From NCBI GenBank assembly GCA_021823425.1, contig JAKANX010000026.1, positions 1 through 11,684 of the forward strand: a DNA stretch of 11,684 nt, in the 5' to 3' direction. Positions 6,870 through 11,684 of the stretch are shown one piece after another. Both the position numbers and the translations under genes were made by a program. The DNA is from Microcaldota archaeon. Lineage in GTDB: Archaea > Micrarchaeota > Micrarchaeia > Anstonellales > Bilamarchaeaceae. The first letter of the stretch is position 1. Each line of letters starts with the position of its first letter. The notes beneath the pieces were generated by a model. That model was not told the origin of the DNA, searched no databases, and was given only the letters and a program-made list of their open reading frames with translations.

Positions 6870-7418
6870 CTAGAAGAGCGTTTTCGGGATTTGGGAAACC
6901 GCCGCTATCGCGGGCCCCATCTCGTGCATGGATAGGTTTCTCGCAAAGACGTTCCAGCCGTTTGCAGGCTCGGACCACGCGAAGAATTTCGAGTAGAGCG
7001 CGTTGGCGGCCTCGTTTCCCGGCGAGGCGCGCAGCATGCATTTCGGATATGCGGATATTATCGCGTTCATCATTTCGGTTCCAAGCCCCTTGCCCTGCGC
7101 GCCGGGCGCTATCGCGAGCTTGTCTATGTAAGGAATATCCAGAACGTCCTTTATCACCGCGATTGCAGTAAAATCAGGGGTGTGGAACACCTCCATTATC
7201 CCGCCCTTGCTGAAGAATCCCGAAACCAGATTTTTCCCGAATCCGGACTCAATCGCGAATGCCGCCTTCTTCTTGTCGAGCTTGCAAACCTCCTTCACGG
7301 AAATTATCCGCTCATTGAGGGGCTCAATTAGCCCCTTGCCTGAGCCGAATCCTGAAACAGGAACGATAAGCTGCGCCGCAACTATTTTCCGGGCGGGCAG
7401 CTTGGTTATTTTTTCCAT
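6870..7418 (-). CDS. Stand-alone GNAT acetyltransferase resembling the N-acetylglutamate synthase domain
   Basis: The 182-residue protein has a GNAT core: the segment YIDKLAIAPGAQGKGLG (97-113) is motif A with the acetyl-CoA pyrophosphate loop QGKGLG. The overall pattern (AIESGFGKNLV, then a substrate-facing strand, then YIDKLAI, then LRASPGN and a final NGWNVFARNL) follows the GNAT domain found fused to acetylglutamate kinase or at the end of ArgA-type N-acetylglutamate synthases. It may acetylate glutamate or another amino group; the substrate is inferred only. No kinase domain is attached. The frame is open to an ATG at 7469, but the TATA box at 7441-7450 lies inside that extension and sits 28 bp from the ATG at 7418. 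I therefore choose 7418 and expect a leaderless or near-leaderless message. Confidence 0.8.
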   Translation of the reverse strand: MEKITKLPARKIVAAQLIVPVSGFGSGKGLIEPLNERIISVKEVCKLDKKKAAFAIESGFGKNLVSGFFSKGGIMEVFHTPDFTAIAVIKDVLDIPYIDKLAIAPGAQGKGLGTEMMNAIISAYPKCMLRASPGNEAANALYSKFFAWSEPANGWNVFARNLSMHEMGPAIAAVSQIPKTLF

Positions 7419-7440
7419 GATTTCCTTGGCGCGGAACACG

Positions 7441-7450
7441 CTATTTAAAG
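7441..7450 (-). promoter_or_regulatory. TATA box of the GNAT gene (leaderless)
   Basis: The minus strand reads CTTTAAATAG. Its centre is 28 bp from the ATG at 7418, so transcription should start at or very near the start codon. Confidence 0.6.
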
Positions 7451-7474
7451 TTGGGCGACACGCATGCAAAAACA

Positions 7475-7500
7475 GGACTAAAATGTCCCATTTAGGACAT
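7475..7500. promoter_or_regulatory. Possible operator: three GGAC/GTCC half-sites spaced 10 bp
   Basis: GGAC begins at 7475, its complement GTCC at 7485 and GGAC again at 7495, so the sites repeat once per DNA turn. The last two form the inverted repeat ATGTCC-CATTTA-GGACAT (7483-7500). The block lies 25-60 bp upstream of the GNAT TATA box, where archaeal activators bind. No regulator gene is nearby. Confidence 0.35.
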
Positions 7501-7522
7501 AAGGAAATTTCAAACGAATAAA

Positions 7523-7642
7523 CAAATAGTGGATTTGATGCGTATGCGCAGTCATTGCTGCGTATCGCGGCAAATTGTCGTCCGCAGGCGACATATCTTT
7601 AGTGACGCGCATACGCAGTTTGGGAATAGAAATGAAGGGGTT
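7523..7642 (+). repeat. Long copy of the two-copy intergenic repeat (copy B), folds as a three-way junction
   Basis: The left end matches copy A at 6346 in 24 of 27 bases, and the right end (7616-7642) resembles copy A's right end. The centre has an outer stem (7539-7556 with 7601-7617): TGCGTATGCGC/GCGCATACGCA, one bulged A, then GTCATT/AGTGAC with one G-T pair, 17 bp in all. Inside are two hairpins: GCTGCG-TAT-CGCGGC (7557-7571) and TGTCG...CGACA (7576-7593). This gives a compact three-way junction of about 79 nt. There is no open reading frame. The fold is symmetric enough that the strand is not certain. Confidence 0.55.
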
Positions 7643-7643
7643 G

Positions 7644-7682
7644 AAAAGGGGCAAGAAAATTAGCACCTGGTATGCCCCTTTT
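7644..7682 (-). terminator. Stem-loop downstream of tRNA-Cys
   Basis: AAAAGGGGCA (7644-7653) and TGCCCCTTTT (7673-7682) form a perfect 10-bp stem around a 19-nt loop, starting 5 bp beyond the tRNA-Cys 3' end. On the minus strand the stem ends in TTTT. It may terminate or protect the tRNA-Cys transcript. Confidence 0.4.
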
Positions 7683-7686
7683 ATAA

Positions 7687-7781
7687 AGCAGGGTAAGGGA
7701 GTCGAACCCCTTTATCCCGCTTCCAGCAGGGAAAACCAATCCCTTCTGCAGGCGGGCACATAGCCGGTCTGTCAACCCTGC
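7687..7781 (-). tRNA. tRNA-Cys (anticodon GCA) with intron
   Basis: The acceptor stem is GCAGGGT/ACCCTGC with discriminator T, the base characteristic of tRNA-Cys. The D-arm stem is ACA/TGT, the anticodon stem CCCGC/GCGGG, and the T-arm AGGGG-TTCGACT-CCCTT. After removal of a 24-nt intron the anticodon loop is CTGCAGA, giving anticodon GCA. The mature length is 71 nt. Without recognising the intron the gene looks like a long-variable-arm tRNA, but the anticodon stem closes only with the intron removed. Confidence 0.9.
7722..7745 (-). other. Intron of tRNA-Cys, position 37/38, 24 nt
   Basis: The bulge-helix-bulge is clear. Exon CTGC (32-35) pairs with GCTG near the intron end with one T-T mismatch at position 33. 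The bulges are AG|A and GA|A, and the outer helix is AGGGA/TCCCT around a short loop. It is unrelated in sequence to the Arg and Lys introns. Confidence 0.85.
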
Positions 7782-7810
7782 TCAAAACTAGCTGTGGTAT
7801 AGTGTTATCG

Positions 7811-7840
7811 TTATTTTAAAAATATTCCGAGCGTTAAATA
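7811..7840. promoter_or_regulatory. Shared AT-rich promoter region between tRNA-Cys and tRNA-Lys
   Basis: The two tRNAs are transcribed away from each other from a 73-bp gap. TTATTTTAAAAATATT (7811-7826) is TATA-like on both strands and about 35 bp from each tRNA 5' end. TTAAATA at 7834-7840 is a second candidate for tRNA-Lys. Which one is used cannot be decided by eye. Confidence 0.5.
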
Positions 7841-7854
7841 ACTACCTGCATCAC

Positions 7855-7995
7855 GGGCTCGTAGCTCAGCTTGGCCAGAGCGGCGGACTTTTATTGTTTC
7901 CTGTCTTGAGTTTCCAGTTTCGCATCGGAACTTGGAACGGAAAACCGGAAACGAATGATATCCGTAGGCCAGGGGTTCAAATCCCCTCGAGCCCG
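7855..7995 (+). tRNA. tRNA-Lys (anticodon TTT) with intron
   Basis: The acceptor stem is GGGCTCG/CGAGCCC with discriminator G, the D-arm GCTC...GAGC, the anticodon stem GCGGA/TCCGT, and the T-arm AGGGG-TTCAAAT-CCCCT. The anticodon loop reads CTTTTA before and A after a 66-nt intron, giving anticodon TTT. The mature length is 75 nt. An inverted repeat TTCAAA/TTTGAA (7996-8011) follows at once. Confidence 0.94.
7894..7959 (+). other. Intron of tRNA-Lys, position 37/38, 66 nt
   Basis: Exon CTTT (32-35) pairs with AATG with one T-T mismatch at position 33, the same mismatch as in the tRNA-Cys intron. The bulges are TA|T and AT|A, followed by a 7-bp outer helix TGTTTCC/GGAAACG. This is a good bulge-helix-bulge. 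In tRNA sense the intron begins GTTTCC and ends near AAAACCGGAAACG, as the Arg intron core begins GTTTCCC and ends AAAACCGGGAACG. Confidence 0.85.
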
Positions 7996-8011
7996 TTCAA
8001 ATTATTTTGAA
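7996..8011 (+). terminator. Short inverted repeat after tRNA-Lys
   Basis: TTCAAA-TTAT-TTTGAA begins at the base after the tRNA. With the TTATTTT run it may end the tRNA-Lys transcript. The same AT-rich bases could also serve as a weak TATA element for fibrillarin. Confidence 0.35.
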
Positions 8012-8044
8012 GGAAAAGGTTTCTTTGGGGGTGAAGCCCTCAGA

Positions 8045-8068
8045 CCCTTTTCTTTTCAAAGAAAAGGG
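8045..8068 (+). promoter_or_regulatory. Perfect hairpin covering the fibrillarin ribosome-binding region
   Basis: CCCTTTTCTTT (8045-8055) and AAAGAAAAGGG (8058-8068) form an 11-bp inverted repeat with a 2-base centre. It ends 8 bp before the fibrillarin ATG, so the stem takes in the GGGG next to the start. The upstream segment 8010-8019 (AAGGAAAAGG) can also pair with 8046-8055 (10 bp, one G-T), which would free the purine arm. Confidence 0.45.
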
Positions 8069-8076
8069 GATATGGG

Positions 8077-8736
8077 ATGGGGATAGTGAAGTTGTTTGAC
8101 GGGATATACAGCATAGACGGAAGGCTGGCGACCGAGAACCTTGCGCCGGGCATGCGCGTCTACGGGGAGAAGCTCCACAGGATTGACGGCAAGGAATACA
8201 GGGAGTGGGACCCGTACAGGAGCAAGCTCGCGGGCGCGATACGCAGGGGCCTCAAGGAAGTGGCGATAAAGCCGGGGACGGACGTGCTCTACCTCGGCGC
8301 GAGCACCGGCACCACGCCGTCGCACGTCTCCGACATAATCGGGAGCGAGGGGACGGTTTTCTGCGTGGAGATTTCGCCGCAGAGCATGAAGCAGCTGCTC
8401 CCGCTTTCGGAGAAAAGGGAGAACCTCGTGCCCATACTCGGGGACGCGCGCAAGCCCGACGACTACAAGGACGTGGGCAAGGTGGACGTGCTCTACCAGG
8501 ACGTCGCCCAGCCCGACCAGGACGACATAATCATAATGAACGCCAAGAAGTTCCTCAAGAAGGGCGGAATCGCGATGTTCTGCATAAAGAGCCAGAGCAT
8601 AGACGTGCTCAGGAGCCCCGCCGATGTGTTCGCGCAGGTCAAGGCGAAGCTGGAGCCGCATTTCGAGTTCGTGCAGGAGATGGCGCTGGAGCCCTTTGAC
8701 AAGGACCACCTCTTCCTTGTTATGAGGGGGAGGTAG
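8077..8736 (+). CDS. flpA: Fibrillarin-like rRNA/tRNA 2'-O-methyltransferase
   Basis: Fibrillarin is the methyltransferase of C/D-box small RNP complexes, placing 2'-O-methyl groups on rRNA and tRNA at sites chosen by guide RNAs, with Nop5 and L7Ae as partners. The 219-residue protein is full length for archaea. Signature segments are REWDPYRSKLA (42-52), the S-adenosylmethionine loop LYLGASTGTTPSHVSD (71-86), VEIS (97-100), the DVAQP motif (142-146) and CIKSQSID around 169-176. These include the catalytic aspartate (142) and lysine (171). The ATG at 8077 follows a GGGGATATGGG stretch. In many archaea the gene lies next to nop5, but no nop5 is present here. Its upstream neighbour is tRNA-Lys and its downstream neighbour is a KaiC-like gene with its own promoter. 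Confidence 0.96.
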   Translation: MGIVKLFDGIYSIDGRLATENLAPGMRVYGEKLHRIDGKEYREWDPYRSKLAGAIRRGLKEVAIKPGTDVLYLGASTGTTPSHVSDIIGSEGTVFCVEISPQSMKQLLPLSEKRENLVPILGDARKPDDYKDVGKVDVLYQDVAQPDQDDIIIMNAKKFLKKGGIAMFCIKSQSIDVLRSPADVFAQVKAKLEPHFEFVQEMALEPFDKDHLFLVMRGR

Positions 8737-8742
8737 AATTAA

Positions 8743-8752
8743 CTTTATAAAT
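8743..8752 (+). promoter_or_regulatory. TATA box of the KaiC-like gene
   Basis: CTTTATAAAT follows the fibrillarin stop by 6 bp. The expected transcription start is near 8770-8778. The first in-frame ATG of the next gene (8751) lies inside this box, so it would not be on the transcript from this promoter. Confidence 0.6.
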
Positions 8753-8773
8753 GAGGTCGCAGTTAGTAGCCCC

Positions 8774-8791
8774 GTCCGCGCGTCCGCGGAC
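8774..8791 (+). promoter_or_regulatory. GC-rich hairpin at the expected 5' end of the KaiC-like mRNA
   Basis: GTCCGCG-CGTC-CGCGGAC is a perfect 7-bp stem with a 4-nt loop. It would lie at the very start of the transcript, 13 bp before the GTG start. It may stabilise the message or affect translation. Confidence 0.35.
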
Positions 8792-8804
8792 AGAGGGCGA
8801 TAGC

Positions 8805-9542
8805 GTGAAACGAGTCAAGAGCGGCATTCGCGAATTCGACAAGATGGTTTACGGCGGCATTCCCCAAGGTTCGGTCGTGATGGTTGCCGGCACCGCAGGT
8901 TCCGGAAAAAGCATTTTCTCCCTCCAGACTCTCTGCCAGGGCGCAAGGGGCGGGGAGAAGGGGCTTTACATAACGTTCGAGCAGGAGCCCGACGACATCA
9001 TCGAGCAGGGAAGGGAATTCGACTGGAACATAGACGCGCTGCTCAAGAAGGGCTCGCTCAGGATAATGCGGATGGGCTATCCCAAGATACAGGACAACGG
9101 CTCCAAAGCATTCGAGAAGGTATTGGAGGAATGGAGGCTGCCCAAGGCGATGAGCGACGAGATTATGGACGAGATAAGGGAATTCGGGCCCAAGCGCGTC
9201 GTGATTGACTCGCTCTCCACACTCGGCAGCGGAATGCGCTCGAACATCGCCGACATGATGAAGAGGGATATAATCAAGGAGATGATAATGGCGCTCAAGA
9301 AGGAGAACCTCGCGCTCACTATTGTGACTTCCGAGCTGCCGCGCACCGGCGACTGGTACAGCAACGACGGGGCGTCCGAATTCCTCGTTGATGGCATAGT
9401 GGTGCTGCACAAGCTCTCCACCGGAATGGGCACTTCGCGGATGATTTCCATAGAGAAGATGCGGAAGACGAACCACTCGATTGCAAAGATGCCGCTTTCA
9501 ATCGAAGACGGGGCGGGCATAGTGATAAGGGCCGGGGAATAG
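8805..9542 (+). CDS. KaiC-like RecA-superfamily ATPase, single domain
   Basis: The protein has one RecA/KaiC-type ATPase domain. Visible motifs are SGIREFDKMVYGGIPQGS at the start, Walker A GTAGSGKS (29-36), the TFEQEP segment with the candidate catalytic glutamate (59), and Walker B RVVID (131-135). The C-terminal part VDGIVVLHKL...RMISIEKMRKTNH is typical of archaeal KaiC-like proteins, which act in signalling, motility or unknown processes. I choose the GTG at 8805 (245 residues): family similarity begins right there, GGGCGAT stands before it, and the longer ATG start at 8751 is inside the TATA box with an unconserved, proline-rich extension. It is followed after 42 bp by a V4R-like gene, and KaiC-type ATPases and small sensor domains often work together. 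Confidence 0.88.
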   Translation: MKRVKSGIREFDKMVYGGIPQGSVVMVAGTAGSGKSIFSLQTLCQGARGGEKGLYITFEQEPDDIIEQGREFDWNIDALLKKGSLRIMRMGYPKIQDNGSKAFEKVLEEWRLPKAMSDEIMDEIREFGPKRVVIDSLSTLGSGMRSNIADMMKRDIIKEMIMALKKENLALTIVTSELPRTGDWYSNDGASEFLVDGIVVLHKLSTGMGTSRMISIEKMRKTNHSIAKMPLSIEDGAGIVIRAGE

Positions 9543-9584
9543 GGATTTGTCATCAGGCGATAACTACCCGCGGGAAAGAACGCC

Positions 9585-10727
9585 ATGGAAGTAAGCGACG
9601 CGATAGTCTCTTTTTTTCTCAGGAACATAGTCGCACCCAGGATATACGACATGCACAACCCCGGCTTCATCGTGAGCAGGTTCAGCGACAAGGAGCACGA
9701 AGCCTACAAACGGGAAATCCTATGGCCCGAGGGCCTGCTTTCCGAAATCGAAGCCAGATTCGTGAAGGAATACGGAGATAATGGGGAACGGGCGCTCTAT
9801 AGGGCCGGCAAAAATTTCGGTTACGTGTACGCGGGCAACTCACATTTTCCCAGGCTCTCGGAAAGCAACCACGCCGAAATAAAAAAATTCTCGCACATGC
9901 TTATCCTGCTCATATCCGCGCTTTGGGCGAACCAGTCCAAGGAGCTCCTGATAGACACCAACGCCAGGAAACTGAAACTTCGTTTTTGGAATTACGTGCT
10001 GTGCAGCAAAAACGGCATCGGCCACTTGCTCGGAGACGGGGGCATCGCGGGAATATGGGCGTACATAATGCAGGACGATGAAATTGAGGGCGTGCAGGCG
10101 GCCTGCCAGGGAAGAGGGGGGCAATTCTGCGAGTTTTACGCCGCACCCAAGGCACAGCTCAGGAAGGAGGGATTTGAATTCTACGAATCCAAAATATACG
10201 CACGGGACCCTGCTGCCGAGAAGTTCCAGGCCGAGATCAACAAAATAAGGCAAATGACATACATTAAATATTCCACGCAGGAACTGATTGATTTCGGATT
10301 CTTCAATTACAGGAGCAGGGCCGTATTTTTTGGGGAACACAAGCATATAGCCATCGAATCGCAGCTGCTTGATGTCCTTGAATTCGAGCTTGGCAAGCTT
10401 GCAGGCGGGAACGCATTGCTTTTCAAGGTCTGCTCCGATTTCGGGAGGAAACTCGGCACTGCCAAACCAGGGCCGAACCAGATAGTTGCGGATTATCTTT
10501 CTGGAATCGGATTCGGCGACGTCGTAGTGGCTGGGGGTGCCGGAAAGGAAAAACTCGTCGCCAACTACTACCCTTGGACGGCATTTTCCAAAAAAAGCAG
10601 GGCGACCATGTTCCGCGGCCTGGCGTCCGGGCTTCTCAGCGGAGTGAGCACGAAAAATATCGTTTTGGCAACGTCGAAAAGGACGCTCGTGGGCGCGGAT
10701 TTCAACGTATGCCTGGAGGTGGCTTGA
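9585..10727 (+). CDS. Protein with two V4R-like halves, possible small-molecule sensor
   Basis: The 380-residue soluble protein seems to contain two related halves. The first (about 65-190) has ALYRAGKNFGY, then GGIAGIWAYIMQDD and AACQGRGGQFCEFYAA, the pattern of a V4R (4-vinyl reductase) domain with its paired cysteines C174 and C182. The second (about 245-380) has LLFKVCSDFGRKLG, GIGFGDV and FRGLASGLLSGVS, ending in GADFNVCLEV without the cysteine pair. V4R domains bind small hydrophobic molecules such as tetrapyrroles or hydrocarbons and occur in regulators and in BchJ. No DNA-binding or output domain is attached. Its stop codon abuts the TTG start of the UbiA-family gene, so the two are probably translated together. 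The ligand is unknown; a prenyl lipid is a guess from context. Confidence 0.7.
   Translation: MEVSDAIVSFFLRNIVAPRIYDMHNPGFIVSRFSDKEHEAYKREILWPEGLLSEIEARFVKEYGDNGERALYRAGKNFGYVYAGNSHFPRLSESNHAEIKKFSHMLILLISALWANQSKELLIDTNARKLKLRFWNYVLCSKNGIGHLLGDGGIAGIWAYIMQDDEIEGVQAACQGRGGQFCEFYAAPKAQLRKEGFEFYESKIYARDPAAEKFQAEINKIRQMTYIKYSTQELIDFGFFNYRSRAVFFGEHKHIAIESQLLDVLEFELGKLAGGNALLFKVCSDFGRKLGTAKPGPNQIVADYLSGIGFGDVVVAGGAGKEKLVANYYPWTAFSKKSRATMFRGLASGLLSGVSTKNIVLATSKRTLVGADFNVCLEVA
10715..10721 (+). promoter_or_regulatory. Strong ribosome-binding site supporting the TTG start of the UbiA-family gene
   Basis: GGAGGTG, a full match to the 16S rRNA tail, lies inside the last codons of the V4R gene and 6 nt before TTG at 10728 (9 nt before the next TTG at 10731). 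There is no ATG nearby. Confidence 0.8.
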
Positions 10728-11576
10728 TTGTTGGCCGATTATTTGACTGCAGGCAGGATTTTTCTTGCGCTTGGAATAGTATCTGTGGTTGTTTTGGGCG
10801 CCACTTACCTGGACGCGTCCCTTTCCCTTGAAATGATAGCCTTGAGCGTCCTTACCGCTTTTTTCGTAACTCTTGGCGTGTATTCGTTCAACCAGGTGAC
10901 AGATTACGAGGAGGACAGGGTGAACAAGCCGAACTCGGTTGTCATATCCGGGAGAAAAAGCCCGCGGCAAATACTCTATTTCTCGTTTTTGTGCAAGGCG
11001 CTGGCAATCGCACTGGCGTTTGCAATAGGGCAGGCTGCGTTCCTGCTAATCTGCTCGGTGGTCTTGATAGGTTTCGTTTATTCGTTCAAGCTGCCGGGCC
11101 TCGTGAGGCTCAAGGAGATTTTCATCGTGAAAAACATCACCGTCTCAACGGTCTGGTCGCTGATGGTGATCGTGCCCGTGTTTGCGAGCAACGCCGCGTT
11201 CCAGCCTGAATTCCTCATTGTGATGGCATTCGTGTTCCTGCACAACCTCATGGGAGTCCTGAACGCGGACCTCAAGGATACTGACGGGGATTTGAAAAGC
11301 GGCCTGAAAACGATTCCTGGGGTTGTGGGAAAAAACGGAACGCTTTTGCTGATATTCGGCTTGAACACGCTGGCATTGCTCCTGCTGGTCTTAGGGATAG
11401 CGTTCTGGGATGTGAAGAGTTATCTGATTCTCCTGTCCTTGGTGAGTATTTGGAGGTATTACCGGTTCTGGGTAATCTACAGGAAGGAGCTGAACCATGT
11501 TTATTTCCGCATGGAAGACCCCGCATATGTCTTGCTGGGTTTGCTTGCGGTGATGGGCAGGATTGCAGGCCTGTGA
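10728..11576 (+). CDS. UbiA-family prenyltransferase (archaeal lipid type)
   Basis: UbiA proteins are membrane enzymes that join prenyl diphosphates to acceptors. In archaea the best-known member is digeranylgeranylglyceryl phosphate synthase of ether-lipid synthesis. The 282-residue protein has about eight or nine hydrophobic segments. The two aspartate motifs are present: NQVTDYEEDRVNKP (N55, D59, D63) followed by SGRKSP as in the lipid branch, and NADLKDTDGDLKSGLKTIP (179-197). The exact acceptor cannot be told, so menaquinone- or heme-type activity remains possible. Translation starts at TTG 10728 immediately after the TGA of the V4R gene. It converges on the gene at the window end with one base between the stop codons. 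Confidence 0.9.
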   Translation: MLADYLTAGRIFLALGIVSVVVLGATYLDASLSLEMIALSVLTAFFVTLGVYSFNQVTDYEEDRVNKPNSVVISGRKSPRQILYFSFLCKALAIALAFAIGQAAFLLICSVVLIGFVYSFKLPGLVRLKEIFIVKNITVSTVWSLMVIVPVFASNAAFQPEFLIVMAFVFLHNLMGVLNADLKDTDGDLKSGLKTIPGVVGKNGTLLLIFGLNTLALLLLVLGIAFWDVKSYLILLSLVSIWRYYRFWVIYRKELNHVYFRMEDPAYVLLGLLAVMGRIAGL

Positions 11577-11577
11577 G

Positions 11578-11684
11578 CTAAAGGCTCTTCCTGTACTCGG
11601 AGTATTCGGCGAGCTTCTTGAGCGCCTTCACGGCCGAGAGCGGGTTGCTGTAGGTGGGAACGCCGTTGCCCTCCAGCGTCCTCC
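11578..11684 (-). CDS. C-terminal end of a probable ADP-forming acyl-CoA synthetase subunit, partial
   Basis: Thirty-four codons before a TAG at 11578-11580 read RTLEGNGVPTYSNPLSAVKA and continue LKKLAEYSEYRKSL. The pattern 'L...GIPTY..P..AV+AL..L..Y..' is typical of the end of the CoA-ligase domain in NDP-forming acetyl-CoA synthetases (alpha subunit or fused protein). The 5' part lies beyond the window, so the call rests on this short tail alone. Confidence 0.6.
   Translation of the reverse strand, partial: RTLEGNGVPTYSNPLSAVKALKKLAEYSEYRKSL

Noticed and set aside
7419..7469. Upstream ATG for the GNAT gene
   Set aside because: The TATA box at 7441-7450 lies within this extension, and the first 17 residues do not look like part of the domain.
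6346..7642. CRISPR array
   Set aside because: Only two copies of the repeat exist, 1.2 kb apart, differing in length, with genes between them and no regular spacers.
7687..7781. Reading the tRNA as a long-variable-arm tRNA (Leu or Ser)
   Set aside because: The anticodon stem CCCGC closes only with GCGGG beyond the 24-nt insert, the resulting anticodon is GCA, and the discriminator is T, all of which fit tRNA-Cys with an intron.
8056..8709. Minus-strand frame opposite fibrillarin
   Set aside because: Fibrillarin is unambiguous on the plus strand, and the opposite frame gives no recognisable protein.
9840..10970. Minus-strand frame of 376 codons opposite the V4R and UbiA genes
   Set aside because: It spans two clearly coding plus-strand genes and their junction, has a low-complexity product with no family features, and is explained by codon bias.

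Overview
The window is archaeal. It encodes both subunits of the archaea-specific family D DNA polymerase, archaeal fibrillarin, a UPF0147 protein, a KaiC-like ATPase and a UbiA-family prenyltransferase. Promoters are TATA-type, ribosome-binding sites are of the GGTG type, and all three tRNA genes carry an intron between tRNA positions 37 and 38. The small, tightly packed genes and moderately high G+C fit a euryarchaeal or DPANN-like lineage (for example Diapherotrites or Micrarchaeota), but the sequence alone does not fix the phylum.

Layout. Bases 1-693 hold the 3' part of a plus-strand gene I cannot name; its start weakly recalls OsmC. It converges on a minus-strand operon read from about 6280 down to 730: UPF0147 protein, PolD small subunit (DP1), a four-helix membrane protein, and PolD large subunit (DP2). 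The last two junctions have the same stop/start arrangement, TGA-A-ATG, which suggests translational coupling. The membrane protein lodged between the two polymerase subunits is the odd member.

Bases 6252-8076 form an RNA-rich island. It holds tRNA-Arg(TCT) (minus), tRNA-Cys(GCA) (minus) and tRNA-Lys(TTT) (plus), and one protein gene, a stand-alone GNAT domain resembling that of N-acetylglutamate synthase. The Arg and Lys introns resemble each other and a third, stand-alone copy that lies beside a fragment matching a tRNA-Arg 5' end. This looks like tRNA-intron duplication or transposition. A second repeat family is present in two copies: a 60-bp form near 6346 and a 120-bp form near 7523. 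The longer form folds on paper into a three-way junction. A cluster of strong hairpins lies at 6406-6533.

Bases 8077-11576 carry plus-strand genes: fibrillarin (without its usual neighbour Nop5), a KaiC-like RecA-fold ATPase with its own TATA box, a protein with two V4R-like halves, and a UbiA-family prenyltransferase directly coupled to it. The last 107 bases are the C-terminal end of a minus-strand gene, probably an ADP-forming acyl-CoA synthetase subunit.

The strongest candidates for something new are the mobile-looking tRNA intron family, the three-way-junction repeat, the membrane protein in the PolD operon, and the KaiC / double-V4R / UbiA neighbourhood.
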